Shown here: positions 1-9,315 of the stretch, one piece after another | Position numbering within the stretch: the stretch's first letter is position 1 | Layout of the letters: every line of letters begins with the position of its first letter | Assembly (NCBI GenBank): GCA_964058805.1 | Contig: CAXKVV010002009.1 | Location: forward strand, 1-28,014 | Direction of reading: 5' to 3' | Source of the DNA: Schoenoplectus triqueter | Lineage: Eukaryota; Streptophyta; Magnoliopsida; Poales; Cyperaceae | Length of the DNA: 28,014 nucleotides | Position numbers and translations under genes: made by a program | Notes under the pieces: generated by a model | Databases searched by the model: none | The model's input: only the letters and a program-made list of their open reading frames with translations | What the model was told of the DNA's origin: nothing

Positions 1-566
1 TATCTTTTTAAGTAAGATGGAAAATAGTACTTAGATGACTTGGTTAACAAAACTTCGTTGATCTTCCAAGGGGAATAAAACTAAGGTCTTTGGTTATAGA
101 TTTGTTATTAAAATATAGATTATTTTTTTCTGATACATTCTTTGTTGTAGCTAATAATATTTTGACTGATTTACTATTTATTTCATAATCACTCTGTAAG
201 CACGTTTTCAAAAGATGGTGTCGCATCCTAGAACTGCATGGCTGCTGAAAGCTTTCAGTTCAAAATGCATGCTTCATTAATCCAAGCTTAAAAGCTTTGC
301 TTACCTCATAAGAGTTGAAACCAAATGTTTTCCCTGCTAGTAGAATCTATTTATTGGAAACTAGTAGTGTAGGTTTTCCTTATGCATTTCTACGTGCAAG
401 TAGGGACAGAAACGGCACCAAGATAGATGTGAGCTGGCGTCTAGACACTCATTGGTTCACTGAAAAATAAAGATAGAGCGGTAAAAAATAAAGTTACTTT
501 TAATGCGGACATTCCATTTCTTTAATTCAGGCATCCTATATCGATCGTTTATTGTTCTATCCCTGA
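1..566. other. Unassigned AT-rich flank, no gene seen
   Basis: I find no convincing coding region, RNA gene or complete mobile element here. The only open frame is a 60-codon minus-strand stretch at 44-226 with no recognisable motif. A minus-strand reading near 310-350 runs into a GT-type donor-like sequence, but too little is open to support an exon. Confidence 0.5.
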
Positions 567-790
567 GTAAGGATGGCAATGGGTCTTACTCACAGACATT
601 CTGTCAAACCTGCGGTTGAGATGTCTGTCAAAATTGCAAGCCCCTCTGTTTGGCCTAATATAATGAGCCTAAAATTCAATGTCTAATCCACCCATGAGCA
701 TTTCATCCAAGCTTGCGTCTACCTGCCCTGTGTTGCCTTGTCTGTACTCATGAGACTATCTGGCTTGCTCATGCCCGCCCTATTCAGCAC
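567..790 (+). mobile_element. Possible decayed hAT-type terminus
   Basis: The segment opens with GGATGGCAATGGGTC (from about 570) and contains a later GCCCGCCCTATTC. Plant hAT elements and their MITEs often begin with a GGATGGCAATGGG-like sequence followed by G/C-rich subterminal motifs. No matching inverted end or target-site duplication is visible, so this may be one end of a degenerate element. Whether it belongs to the hAT pseudogene at 1737-4010 cannot be decided. The resemblance is from general knowledge of the family; the assignment is inference. Confidence 0.25.
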
Positions 791-1460
791 ATATTTACAA
801 ACATTGAATTTTTCTGTTTATAAACAACCAGACAACAAAATAATGCATGCAGTTCCATGTTCTATCAGTATAAATACTACAACAAGATGCATACACTTCC
901 AACAAAATGCACAAAATAGATACTACAATAGATCAAGATCCACGTTTTAAATTCCAACACAATTTAACACAAATAAACATAATTTAGGCTAAAACTTTAG
1001 ATTGAATAGTAGTTTTAATTAAGCACAAAGCAAAGATACTGCAAGAACATAATTTAATCATCAATAAGCTACATTAATTATTATTCACCTATTATTTTTC
1101 TTGCATTAACCTGCACAAAAATATGAAAATACTTAACAACATCATATGACAATGTAACATGACTGCTTGACAACAATCTGTCCATGATATTCAAGAAAAT
1201 AGTAAAACAAAAGAATTGAATTACTTGATTAAACTAAGGCTATCAAAAGAACCTTGTTACTTGATGAAAATTTCAGAACACATTACAAATTCATGCTAGT
1301 AACTAGTCCATTATATCCATCTATATTTTTCTGCTTGATTGGTGTTATCAAAACATGATACTCAGGTTAGCAAATAGCAAGTCAGTAAACAATGCTTTTT
1401 TCAGTGGTAAACAGCTAGTTATTAGTTGCACCATGACCCATTTTATAGTTCTACAAATTC
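791..1460. other. Unassigned AT-rich DNA
   Basis: Strongly AT-rich sequence with no supported gene. The 70-codon plus-strand frame at 738-950 starts inside the putative hAT end and has no domain signal, so I regard it as chance. Confidence 0.5.
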
Positions 1461-1629
1461 ATGCAGATACAGCACCATGACTCATTTTATCAGTTAGTTA
1501 TTACTTGCATTTTCAAAAAGAAAGTAGACGTGCTTTTTTTTTTTCTTTTTGCAATTTTCATGCTGACAAAAAGATATAACTAACTGATAAAATGAGTCAT
1601 GGTGTTGTATCTGCATGTCTACTTTCTTT
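1461..1629. repeat. Nested foldback (40-bp and 17-bp inverted pairs)
   Basis: Positions 1461-1500 are the reverse complement of 1577-1616 with one mismatch over 40 bp, around a 76-bp spacer. A second pair, 1518-1534 and 1613-1629 (AAAGAAAGTAGAC-type arm, one mismatch), overlaps the right arm and pairs it with part of the spacer, so two alternative hairpins are possible. The structure lies just 3' of the hAT pseudogene and may be subterminal sequence of that element or a separate MITE fragment. Confidence 0.8.
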
Positions 1630-1630
1630 A

Positions 1631-1695
1631 CAGTTAGTTACTACTGACAAAACAAAAAGTTACTTTCTTTATCAGTTAGTTACTACTGACAGAAA
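1631..1695 (+). repeat. Short direct repeat, CAGTTAGTTACTACTGACA
   Basis: The 19-mer CAGTTAGTTACTACTGACA occurs near 1631 and again near 1674. A related TCAGTTAGTTA core also lies in the foldback arms just upstream. Together they form a small cluster of direct and inverted copies, as often seen at the subterminal ends of DNA transposons. Confidence 0.7.
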
Positions 1696-2914
1696 GTTAT
1701 ATCTCAAAATTTAGTTTGAAAAATAGAAAAGTTTACCTCATTAATGATTACTGAGTATTCATTTGGTTCTTCTTCTTCATCTACATCACCAATATATGTT
1801 TTAAATGAATTTTCTCTCCTAAATCTGAAAAAACAAGTAAAACTTAAATGAAAATATATTCATATCTAATTAACATAAGACAAAATAGATAATCTTATAT
1901 TCAAATTCAGCCTTTAACTATTTTTGTGCACATGCTAGAGGTTCAACAAGTTGAGGATGAAGTCTATTTTTTTGTAGACTTATAATTCATCCCCTCATTC
2001 TAGGCTGATTCGGAAGCAATGGTAGAAAGAAATCGGTATTGCATATATGTCTCCAGTAATTCTTCGTAAAGTCAAAAATTTAGGTCCATTAGACATCCAC
2101 CAAATTAGCACATTAAAATTTTGACCCTTTAGAACTAGTTCTTCTTGTAAGTAATGATCTAACTTCATGGTTATATCAATTCTCTTCTTTTTCTTCTTTG
2201 AGTAAATTGTTCAAAATTATTCGGGATGTCATCATCACATGTACCTTCCCCTTCTATTGGGTCCTCAACTTGTTGTTTTGAATCTCTTCTTTGATACCCT
2301 TGAAACAATCGACGACACAAAGATATAACTTTTTTAACTTTACCCTCACTATTATCACCATAAATTTCTCATAGTAATAAAATAAGAGTTCCATCTTAAA
2401 CCTAGGATCGAAAAGTGTAGCAACACCCATGACATGATGTATCTTATTTCAATATTTTTCATAATTTTCTAACATTCTTGATGTCATACTCCTAATGGTC
2501 GGTTAAGATTGGTCAACCAACTTGTTAAAGCCAACTTGATTTGATAAATATTTTTAAAATAATGGTTGGTTGTTGTGTATTTTGTCTCAGAAAATAATTT
2601 TATTGTACTGTAAAAAATCTTTAATTTTTCACTTATAGTTTTGGCATTCTTTCAATCTTTCTTAGAAGACAGTTTTATATTGTGCATCACATAATTTCAA
2701 ACAATAGAAAATATCCTTGTATATGAGGGTTGTTTCCAACATATTATAGGTAGATTTTTCATCTTGTTTTAATATCATAACATAAATTTTTGGCAATATT
2801 GATGTGCAATTGTCATGTTGTCTCTTCAAAAAATTTAATTTTTTTGGAGTAGAGGATCAAAATACATAAGTACTATGAACTTTTTCTAAACTTTGACCAA
2901 TTATATCTAACTCA

Positions 2915-3103
2915 TCATTTACAATCAGATTTAAGATATGTGCACAATAACACATATGTTAAATTGACCCACCTAACAAAGAGTTTATCAAAATTTAGTT
3001 TATGGGTTAAAGTCTCAACAACTCCATCATTAACGCTATAATTATCAACTGCTATTGTAGACAACTTATTATCTAAATTCCAATCTAAAAGAACATTAAT
3101 CAA
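2915..3103 (-). pseudogene. hAT fragment WNLDNKLSTIAVDN, frameshifted
   Basis: The frame carries the family's WNLDxKLSxxxVDN block. It extends upstream in the same frame to about 3150 (FQHASSSHIIKIFVEYLI). Downstream it leaves the protein frame near 2955: the next conserved block, CYCAHILNLIVNDELD, is read in a shifted frame. A small indel has therefore separated the two parts of what was one exon. Confidence 0.85.
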
Positions 3104-3237
3104 ATATTCAACAAATATTTTTATGATGTGAGAAGAAGATGCATGTTGGAACCTACAATAACATAATTACTAAAAGGACTTAATCACAATAACTAAATTA
3201 ATTTGAAATTAAATCAAGATAATATATTAAATATACA

Positions 3238-3423
3238 TTAATAGATGTTGTTGAAATGCCATGAATCATCCATAAAATGTGCAGTAACCATCATATAGGA
3301 CTTTTTCTGATTGTATGACGTCCACATGTCAGTTATAATTGCTACTTTTCCTTCAATGCTCTCCATGAAGGCAATAGTCTTCCTCATTCGATCCACATAA
3401 AGTTTAAGAGAATCTCTTCTCAC
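3238..3423 (-). pseudogene. hAT central-domain open fragment
   Basis: This 61-codon open piece is the longest unbroken part of the hAT pseudogene. Its ITDMWTS and YMMVTAHFMDDSW blocks match the conserved segment around the first catalytic acidic residue of plant hAT transposases (the D of TDMW). The frame continues upstream past the fragment's first Met, through RKDLMKMVVLREHPF, to a stop at 3456-3454. Downstream it runs into a probable intron, because the protein resumes at about 3150 after a TTATTGTAG acceptor-like site. Confidence 0.85.
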
Positions 3424-3599
3424 GGTGTTACAGGTTAGAATTTTGAATAATGGCTATAGGTTATTGACAAAAATTTTGAACCTCACTTGCTCAACAATCA
3501 AGAAAGGGTGCTCACGCAACACTACCATCTTCATAAGATCTTTTCTACATCCTTCTTGATAAAAAATATAATTTTCTATGGTTGTGTTCTCCGTTTGAT

Positions 3600-3831
3600 T
3601 TTTTATTAGTTAACATTTTTTGAAAAGCTTTAGGGAACGTTTGTTGTTTTTTCTAAGACATGACTTTATATGGACTTTGGTGTATCATGTACTTTTGTTA
3701 GAGTCTGCTATAAGTTTAGTACCACAATATTTGCACACTGCTTTGAACTTTCCATCAATCAACTTCTTCGTCATGTGCGCCTACACATCAGACTTTAGCT
3801 TAAGGTGTCTACTACTTTGTTTGGGTGCCAT
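3600..3831 (-). pseudogene. hAT N-terminal exon with mutated BED finger
   Basis: Starting at an ATG (3831-3829), the frame gives MAPKQSSRHLKLKSDV, a TAG, then AHMTKKLIDGKFKAVCKYCG, the signature of a BED-type zinc finger that binds transposon ends. The TAG at 3783-3781 sits where BED fingers carry a conserved tryptophan. A second stop, TGA at 3687-3685, falls in the loop before the HxxxC pair (HIKSC). Both are one transition from TGG, consistent with decay by cytosine deamination. The zinc ligands themselves are still readable. Confidence 0.85.
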
Positions 3832-4323
3832 CTAAACTTGATGTTAGTGTTGTGGCTGCACCAGAAGTTGTTACGGTGTTGCACCAGAAACTAATGCTGG
3901 TATTGTATCAGAAACTTATATTGATGTTGTAGAAGAGCGCTCTACAGATGTTGATGTTGTGCCCTCTTGATTAATGGGTTCTTCATTTTTAGATTCTATA
4001 ATAGAATTTTTCCGGTTGATACTTGATTAATGGGTTCTTGTGGAGTTGTATTTTGCCTAAAAAAGAGTAAATGATTTGATGTGCTAAAAAATAAAAAGGA
4101 TCGAGAAAAGATAGAATAATAGATAAATGACCTACTATCACATCATAAATACAAAAAACATTTTAGTAAGAAAATAGTCATGACGTCTTTATCTCATTGT
4201 ACTCGTTGTATATGCCTAATGTTGCATAAACCATGACTGTGAAGAGAGTAGTCATGGGATATATATAATATAACATTAGTCATTATTAAGTACTATACAG
4301 CAAAGTCTTAAAAAAGTTCAACC

Positions 4324-4490
4324 GCCGCATCATCTGCAAAAGAAGTATATATTATTAGAGGTGGCAGAATTTGATCTGACCTGAAAAATTCATCCAACTT
4401 GTCCTAACTCGCCGCATCATTAAGTATATATTATTAGAGGTGGCAGAATCTGATCTGATCCGAAAAATTCATCCAACTTGTCCAGACTCG
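4324..4490 (+). repeat. Tandem duplication with TAGAGGTGGCAGA motif
   Basis: A segment starting GCCGCATCAT, continuing AAGTATATATTATTAGAGG and ending near CATCCAACTTGTCC is present twice in direct order (4324-4405 and 4411-4485). The copies are offset by 87 bp at the start and 79 bp after a small deletion. TAGAGGTGGCAGA (4356 and 4435) resembles the terminal sequence of several plant hAT families, so a transposon end may have been duplicated. No opposite end is seen. Confidence 0.75.
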
Positions 4491-4815
4491 ATATGATCCA
4501 AAACTCTAAATAATTCGATACTAGATGGTCTGATACCTGATCCAACCCAACTTGTCCGACATTAGATGACCTGATCCGACCTGATCCAACTCAAAATCCA
4601 AAATGATCTGACATTAGATGACTCGATACCTGACCCGATCCGATCTAATACAACCCAAAACCAAAAATATCTCAATACTAGATGATCTGATACCCGACCC
4701 GACATGATACGTCTCAAAATCTAAAATGACCCGATACTAGATGACTCGATACCTAGCCCGACCTGACATGATACGACTCAAAATACGAAATGACTCGATC
4801 CAACCTAATTCGAGA
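4491..4815 (+). repeat. hAT-like subterminal tandem repeats
   Basis: About five degenerate direct copies of a unit beginning CTAGATGACTCGATACC and continuing with GACCCGACC-like hexamers occur at about 4521, 4562, 4613, 4678 and 4737, with spacing of 41 to 65 bp. Arrays of short C/G-containing motifs next to a GGTGGCA terminus are typical of transposase-binding subterminal regions of plant hAT elements. No coding capacity is seen. Confidence 0.65.
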
Positions 4816-5205
4816 ATCAGCGGAAACTTAACAATAAGATATTTTTCCTTAGTGATGGTAATTTGTGATACATATTTTGCTTATTGCTTACTGATATGAC
4901 TACTGAAAAGTTTATATCAGCGTGCATAGCTGGTGTTATTGGCGTTCAAATATGGAGAGTACGCTGATAAGAAGTGGTGGGCCTTTTAATTAAAGATGAC
5001 GTGGGTAGCCGCACACCACTAACCATGCACGCAATAAATAATAGCACTTTGCATGCAAATGAAATCTGGACATACACGCTGATGAAAAATCCAAATCTCA
5101 TATTATTTGTGTTACCTTAATATATTAGTAGTGCATTCTTATCTCCTTTTAGACAAGAATAAAGGCATCCTTAGTCACTTATAGCTCTCTGATGCAAATC
5201 TAACT
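4816..5205. other. Unassigned; weak MITE-like inverted ends
   Basis: No gene seen. ATCAGCGTGCATA near 4916 is matched in inverse by ATACACGCTGAT near 5082, with one main mismatch. A second imperfect inverted pair, GCGTGCATAGCTGGTGT (4920) and ACACCACTAACCATGCACGC (5013), lies inside. This could be a degenerate small MITE of about 175 bp. No clear target-site duplication is visible. Confidence 0.35.
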
Positions 5206-5262
5206 ATACCAGATGATCTGATACTCGACCTGACCTGATACGTCTCAAATTCTTTAGTGATG
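5206..5262 (+). repeat. Displaced copy of the subterminal repeat
   Basis: CCAGATGATCTGATACTCGA through ATACGTCTCAAA copies the unit at about 4678-4725. It is then joined to TTAGTGATGGTAATTT, which also occurs near 4851 beyond the repeat cluster. The segment is therefore a duplicate of 4678-4866 with the middle deleted, showing local rearrangement. Confidence 0.7.
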
Positions 5263-5263
5263 G

Positions 5264-5310
5264 TAATTTTTAGATATTTAATTTAAATAAAATTAAATAT
5301 CTAAAAATTA
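5264..5310. repeat. Perfect 47-nt palindrome
   Basis: 5264-5284 is the exact reverse complement of 5290-5310 (21-bp arms, loop AAATA). The arms are almost wholly A/T with TAGATATTTAA at the core. It could extrude as a cruciform or be the relic of a foldback element. It begins within the TGGTAATTT end of the displaced repeat next to it. Confidence 0.95.
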
Positions 5311-5881
5311 AATAAAAATAAATAACTTATGATCAACTTTACTTAAGTAATGAATTTTATGAGAATTTAATTTTCTGTGTTACCCATCTACATTAAAATA
5401 ATTAAAATTATTAAATTTCAACTAAAGATCACAATGGTAAAACATTGGATGATTTTTATCAAATTTTTAGTATAAGATCAAAAAAGTATGGATAACATGA
5501 TTATGATGATTACAAGATCTTTCATGTAATCTAATTCATTGATTGGTTGCGGATAATTCATGACCATTCGATTATGTATTTTTAAAGTTAGTTGATCGAC
5601 ATCTCTTAAATTTTGAACTTGATGAAATTTATTTGGTGTATAATTGATATGATTATTTAAAATATGAGCGTTATAGATCATCAATGATGTGTCTAGAGTT
5701 CTTGTTGTATCATCTGTTCTCTCATGTTTGTAATTGATTATGTAACATGATAGCTCATTGGATGCTCAAATGAAGAGCAATGCTATTTAAAAAATAATAA
5801 TAATAAAGATCCATTCCGTTGAATTTAGTTTCCCCTAAAAAGTATTTGTCACACTTCAAATAAATTAATCGGGATTAGGGG
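5311..5881. other. Unassigned AT-rich DNA
   Basis: No supported gene. A minus-strand frame is open from about 5760 to 5478, and its ATG-initiated part encodes 68 residues (5684-5478). It has no motif I recognise and ends in a hydrophobic low-complexity IIII tract, so I leave it uncalled. Confidence 0.45.
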
Positions 5882-5896
5882 TGACAACCCCCATCA

Positions 5897-5922
5897 CGTA
5901 CGCACGATGAGACGTGCGTACG
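5897..5922. repeat. Perfect hairpin CGTACGCACG
   Basis: CGTACGCACG (5897-5906) is exactly reverse-complemented at 5913-5922, with loop ATGAGA. It is CpG-rich in an AT-rich setting and lies 15 bp inside the putative LTR end, where a structured RNA terminus would be plausible. Confidence 0.9.
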
Positions 5923-6255
5923 AAATGCTATATGAAAAAGATAAATAAATCACACATGATAAACAAAACAATAATATATATAAATACATGACAATATAAT
6001 CCATAATAACAGTATGAAATACAATACCGACATCGACGGGGATGGCTCCATCGGAATGGACAGCAAAATCTCTCAAATAAAATCACAAAAGAAGAAAACA
6101 AAAGCCGAAACCCGATGGATCCTAATCAAAACTACTCTGCTCACATGCTGATACGACGAAGCACCTCTGTCATCACGCAGGACTGCACCTAGCACTCTCA
6201 TCCAAAATGAATCTCGTACCTGTAAACCTGAATCACACAACCACCATGGAAACGT

Positions 6256-6275
6256 GAGTAATTTAAAAATTACTC
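6256..6275. repeat. Perfect hairpin GAGTAATTT
   Basis: GAGTAATTT and AAATTACTC are perfect 9-bp arms with a 2-nt centre. They lie in the middle of the putative LTR, where plant LTRs commonly have a similar stem near the R/U5 region. That functional link is inference. Confidence 0.85.
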
Positions 6276-6556
6276 AGTACGGATTTAGACCCAACTTTAA
6301 GATTTGATCTTCTTTCCTAGTCTGGACCCAAATATCGATACTGATATTTTATTATAATAAAATATTTATTTATTTACATAAAATAAAATAATATTTTTGT
6401 GCATGTTTGAGAAATTTGTCTATATGCTATGACATGAAATGACAAGTAAGCCCAAAATAGAAAATTTAAGGAGATAGTAATAATAAACATATAACTAGTA
6501 CGAGAATCAAGCACCCAAAATGAAATCTCCGATGTAAACATAATAGATCCATCCAT

Positions 6557-6641
6557 AGCGGGCACTATCAGGGCTCACCTTACTAACTCAGGTCTTGCAT
6601 AAGCGGGCACTACCAATGCCAACTTACTAACTTAAGACTTT
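6557..6641 (+). repeat. 45-bp imperfect tandem repeat
   Basis: AGCGGGCACTA recurs at 6557 and 6602, each followed by a TTACTAACT-containing tail. The copies are offset by 45 bp and moderately diverged. A second, similar pair built on GTACCA...GGGGCCA/GGGCCAG lies at about 6859 and 6899. Confidence 0.7.
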
Positions 6642-7800
6642 ATATTTGTGCAGCGATAACACTGCAGGAACGGCAATTCGGGCAATTAGGAGAGTGAATG
6701 GCTATAAAGCACGTACTCTGGTCTGCTGAATTTGATAATCTACCTCACAATATAAACCAAAACGAAATAGAGTGCGACTTCAGTTTCCATATCGCCAAAA
6801 GGAGTTGACTACCCGTAAAACACAAAACGAAATATAATAACAAATGAGAGCCTACACTGTACCACTAAGGGCCAGAGGACCGCATTCCGACTTTCTCTGT
6901 ACCAACCAGGGGCCAAAAGAGAGAACTCTTCGGACATACTGAGATCTCAAATAAACCAGCTAACTAAAATAATATAATAAATCGGGATAGGCTTCAGACT
7001 CGAATATGGTCGCCCACACTAAATACTGAATGTCATGTCCATCCTAATCGCTCAATTAAATTTGGAATCAAATTATATACTGAATAATAATAATATAATA
7101 TTGATCAAAAATAAAACACTCTAGCATTGCCGAACCCGTCAAGTGACGAGATCGGTGAATGACCGACAAGCAAAGGTGCGCAGTGTATACTCAGACCAAG
7201 GGGTCCCACGAGCCAACCGTTTTACCGAACGTAACCCATTTGTCTGATTATACAAGGCAACATCAGACTGAGATTACCCGGCCCGCCTCTCAGCACTCTT
7301 CCATGCAATTAATGCATGTTCAACTACCTAATTTAATTTTAAATTAATGATAATAATAGTATTTTCCTAATATTTATAATCTATATTTTTTTATTATTGT
7401 ATTCCTAGTCTAATTCTAATATGATCATATCTCGGGTCTAGTTTCCGAGTCCTACGCCTATCCTATCTACGTGCAAAATGACATGCAAATGTAGGTTGGT
7501 CTCAAATATGCAGGTCAAGTTATCAGATGCATATGACAGATCAAATCTTGGTCTCTAAATAATGCTTGGTCAGAGAAAAATAGCAAATTAATTTTATTTT
7601 TGAAAACATTTTTATTTTCGGTTTGGGTTTCTAATTCCGAAGAAAGAAAATCAAATCCCAAGAACCCATACCTGAGAGTCGCTCTACTCCGGAGAAGGTA
7701 CGCCTGCCTCGGGATCGGCGTCGACGTACGTAGGGCCGAGATCGGCCTCGAACTCTTTGAGTGGATCCGAGTCGAGTATATCATCTATTATTAATTTAAA

Positions 7801-8454
7801 TTAATTATTTATTAGTCTAAATGTGATTTACTCGTAAAATTTGATATTCAATGAATGGCGTTCCGATCAACGTCCATTCGGGTTAGCGTCTTATATTTTA
7901 AAAAATTTGACTACATCTCTACCACATTTATAAGGCATCGGAAAATTCTGTTTAACGCGTTGGTGTCTATTTTCAACATGTTTGACTTCTAAGTTGCCTA
8001 TATAATTTTGTTCTTAATTCTGTTTGGGATTTATCATTTTAATTGTTTATTAGTTTTAATGTGTTTGCTACTTAATCATTTATTATTCCTTGATCTATTT
8101 ATCACTTTGTACCTTGTTTTATATTAAATGTTTTAATTATTTTATTCGATCCTTACCGTTCGGTAATCAACAATTAAGTAAATTTTTAATTAAATAAGCA
8201 AGGTCATATACAAGGTTAAGCACAAATCAACTCTTTATTAATTTCTGATTACATTTACATATACATTCTGATTACAAGATATAAAAGTTAAAAATAAATA
8301 GATAGACAAATTGGTTAATATATATTATACTAGTTATATTATTTATTTCTAATATTATTTTATTTATCTGTAATTATATCATAATTATTATTTTATTATA
8401 TTCTTAAATTATATGATTTGTTTTCACTTATAGACCTATATATATAGAGAGAGA
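7801..8454. other. Unassigned AT-rich DNA
   Basis: No gene or complete element seen. A TTTAACGCGTTGGTGT near 7951 resembles TTAACGTGTTGGTGTT in the duplicated segment at 9440 and 9783, hinting that these pieces derive from related retroelement sequence. The block ends in a short (TA)n/(GA)n run at 8438-8457. Confidence 0.4.
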
Positions 8455-8862
8455 GAGTAAATCTGCGGTGTTCTTAAGCTCACGAAAGGCCTCCGTGAGC
8501 TTAGCTTAAAAAGTATATCAAATGATCTCCAAATTTTGATTTTTCACTCTCATTAAGTTCTTCATATTGAAATCTCACGAGTACCAAAATTTGGGATATT
8601 TTGAGTTTCTTAATTCACTATTTTCAATTTTTGAAAATCATCTCTAAAAATAATAATAAAATATTCAATGTTTGTATATTATTTTCAAAATTTGAAAAGA
8701 GTGACTTAGAAAACTCGAAATATCTCAAATTTTGGTACCACACAAGATTTCAATATGAAGAATTTAATGAGAGTGAAAAAACAAAATTTGAAGATCATTT
8801 GATATACTTTTTGAGCTAAGATCACGGAGGTTTTCCGTAATCTTAAGAACACCGTAGATTTG

Positions 8863-8865
<3 letters not shown>
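8455..8865. mobile_element. Foldback MITE 1 (411 bp, long TIRs)
   Basis: The left end GAGTAAATCTGCGGTGTTC is inverted at the right end (GAACACCGTAGATTTGCTC, ending at 8865). Complementarity continues inward for most of each half, so the whole element can fold on itself. Each end also carries its own small palindrome (GCTCACG...CGTGAGC around AGGCCT on the left). There is no transposase, so it is non-autonomous. It lies against TA repeats on both sides. The 72-codon frame at 8601-8819 is a by-product of the foldback. Confidence 0.85.

Positions 8866-8898
<33 letters not shown>
8866..8898. repeat. TA microsatellite between the two MITEs
   Basis: An uninterrupted run of about 33 bases of alternating A/T separates the MITEs. 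It supplies TA at the left border of MITE 2, as expected if elements of this family insert into TA microsatellites. Confidence 0.95.
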
Positions 8899-8899
<1 letters not shown>

Positions 8900-9303
8900 G
8901 AGATACCGTGAGCTTAAGCTCACGGAGGCCTTCCGTGAGCTTAACTCAAAAAACCTAGTAAATCATCTCAAAATTTTAATTTATCATTCTCATTAAATTC
9001 TTTATATAAAAATCTTGTGGGATGCAAAAATTTAGAGTGTTTTGAACTTTTTAAGTTATCGTTTTTAATTTTTTAAAATGATGTTCAAGATTAAATATAT
9101 TATTATTATTTTTAGAGTTGATTTTCAAAAATTAAAAACCACAACTTAAAAAGCTCAAAACGCTTCAAATTTTTGTTTCTCATGAGATTTTCATATAAAG
9201 AATTTAATGAGAATGATAAATTAAAATTTCGAAATGATTTGATATATTTTTTGAGTTAATCTCACGGAAAGCCTCCGTGAGATTAAGCTCACGGTATCTC
9301 CAC
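8899..9303. mobile_element. Foldback MITE 2 (405 bp, long TIRs)
   Basis: The ends GTGGAGATACCGTGAGC and GCTCACGGTATCTCCAC are exact inverses, and imperfect pairing continues inward for nearly 200 bp per arm. Both borders are TA (TA at 8897-8898, TATATA from 9304). GTGAGCTTAAGCTCAC near the left end is a 16-bp perfect palindrome, followed by CTCACGGA/TCCGTGAG around GGCCT. The interior is alignable to MITE 1 but clearly diverged, and the outermost bases differ, so they are sister subfamilies. No coding capacity. Confidence 0.9.
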
Positions 9304-9315
9304 TATATATATATT

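Larger units (their letters stand above)
1737..4010 (-). pseudogene. Broken hAT transposase (BED finger, RICESLEEPER-like)
   Basis: Translated in pieces on the minus strand, this reads as a hAT-superfamily transposase, an enzyme that cuts and pastes its own DNA element. In protein order: an N-terminal acidic/Ser-Thr linker (about 4010-3832); a BED zinc finger (3831-3650) with CxxC (CKYC) and HxxxC; the central block MRRDSLKLYVDRMRKT followed by ITDMWTS and KKSYMMVTAHF (3423-3240); WNLDNKLSTIAVDN (about 3090-3045); CAHILNLIV (2955-2920); VATLFDPRFKM (about 2424-2391); and a C-terminal dimerisation region with WW and NGPKFLTLRRI (2163-2025) followed by STIASESA (2023-2003). In-frame stops occur at 3783-3781, 3687-3685, 3456-3454 and 1920-1918, and there is a frame shift near 2955. 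A GT-AG-like intron probably separates about 3236 from 3151, and a last small exon may lie at 1824-1737. This order and these motifs are those of plant Ac/RICESLEEPER-type hAT proteins. It cannot make protein. Confidence 0.9.
5882..7800 (-). mobile_element. Probable LTR-retrotransposon remnant (LTR region)
   Basis: On the minus strand this block ends in GGGGGTTGTCA (plus-strand TGACAACCCCC at 5882), a plausible LTR 3' end. Inside, a GAGTAATTT / AAATTACTC stem (6256-6275) sits beside a CTGAGTA...TACTCACG context that I associate with plant Ty3/gypsy LTRs. Short direct repeats follow at 6557-6641 and 6857-6940. At the other end, minus-strand 7795-7715 can be read as an acidic peptide tail (EFEADLGPTYVDADPEAGVP then a stop), which might be the end of a polyprotein. 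No primer-binding site, protease, RT or integrase domain is present and no second LTR is visible. The assignment is inference; the 7800 boundary is approximate. Confidence 0.4.

Noticed and set aside
3620..3835. 71-codon plus-strand frame
   Set aside because: Antisense shadow of the hAT BED-finger exon, which reads clearly on the minus strand.
5478..5684. 68-codon minus-strand frame
   Set aside because: No recognisable domain and a homopolymer-like hydrophobic end; the upstream extension adds no support.
7515..7794. 89-codon minus-strand frame and 64-codon plus-strand frame
   Set aside because: They overlap on opposite strands and neither has a domain. The third reading, an acidic tail ending in a stop, is mentioned only as weak LTR-element evidence.
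8601..8819. 72-codon plus-strand frame
   Set aside because: Entirely inside foldback MITE 1 and made of its inverted arms.
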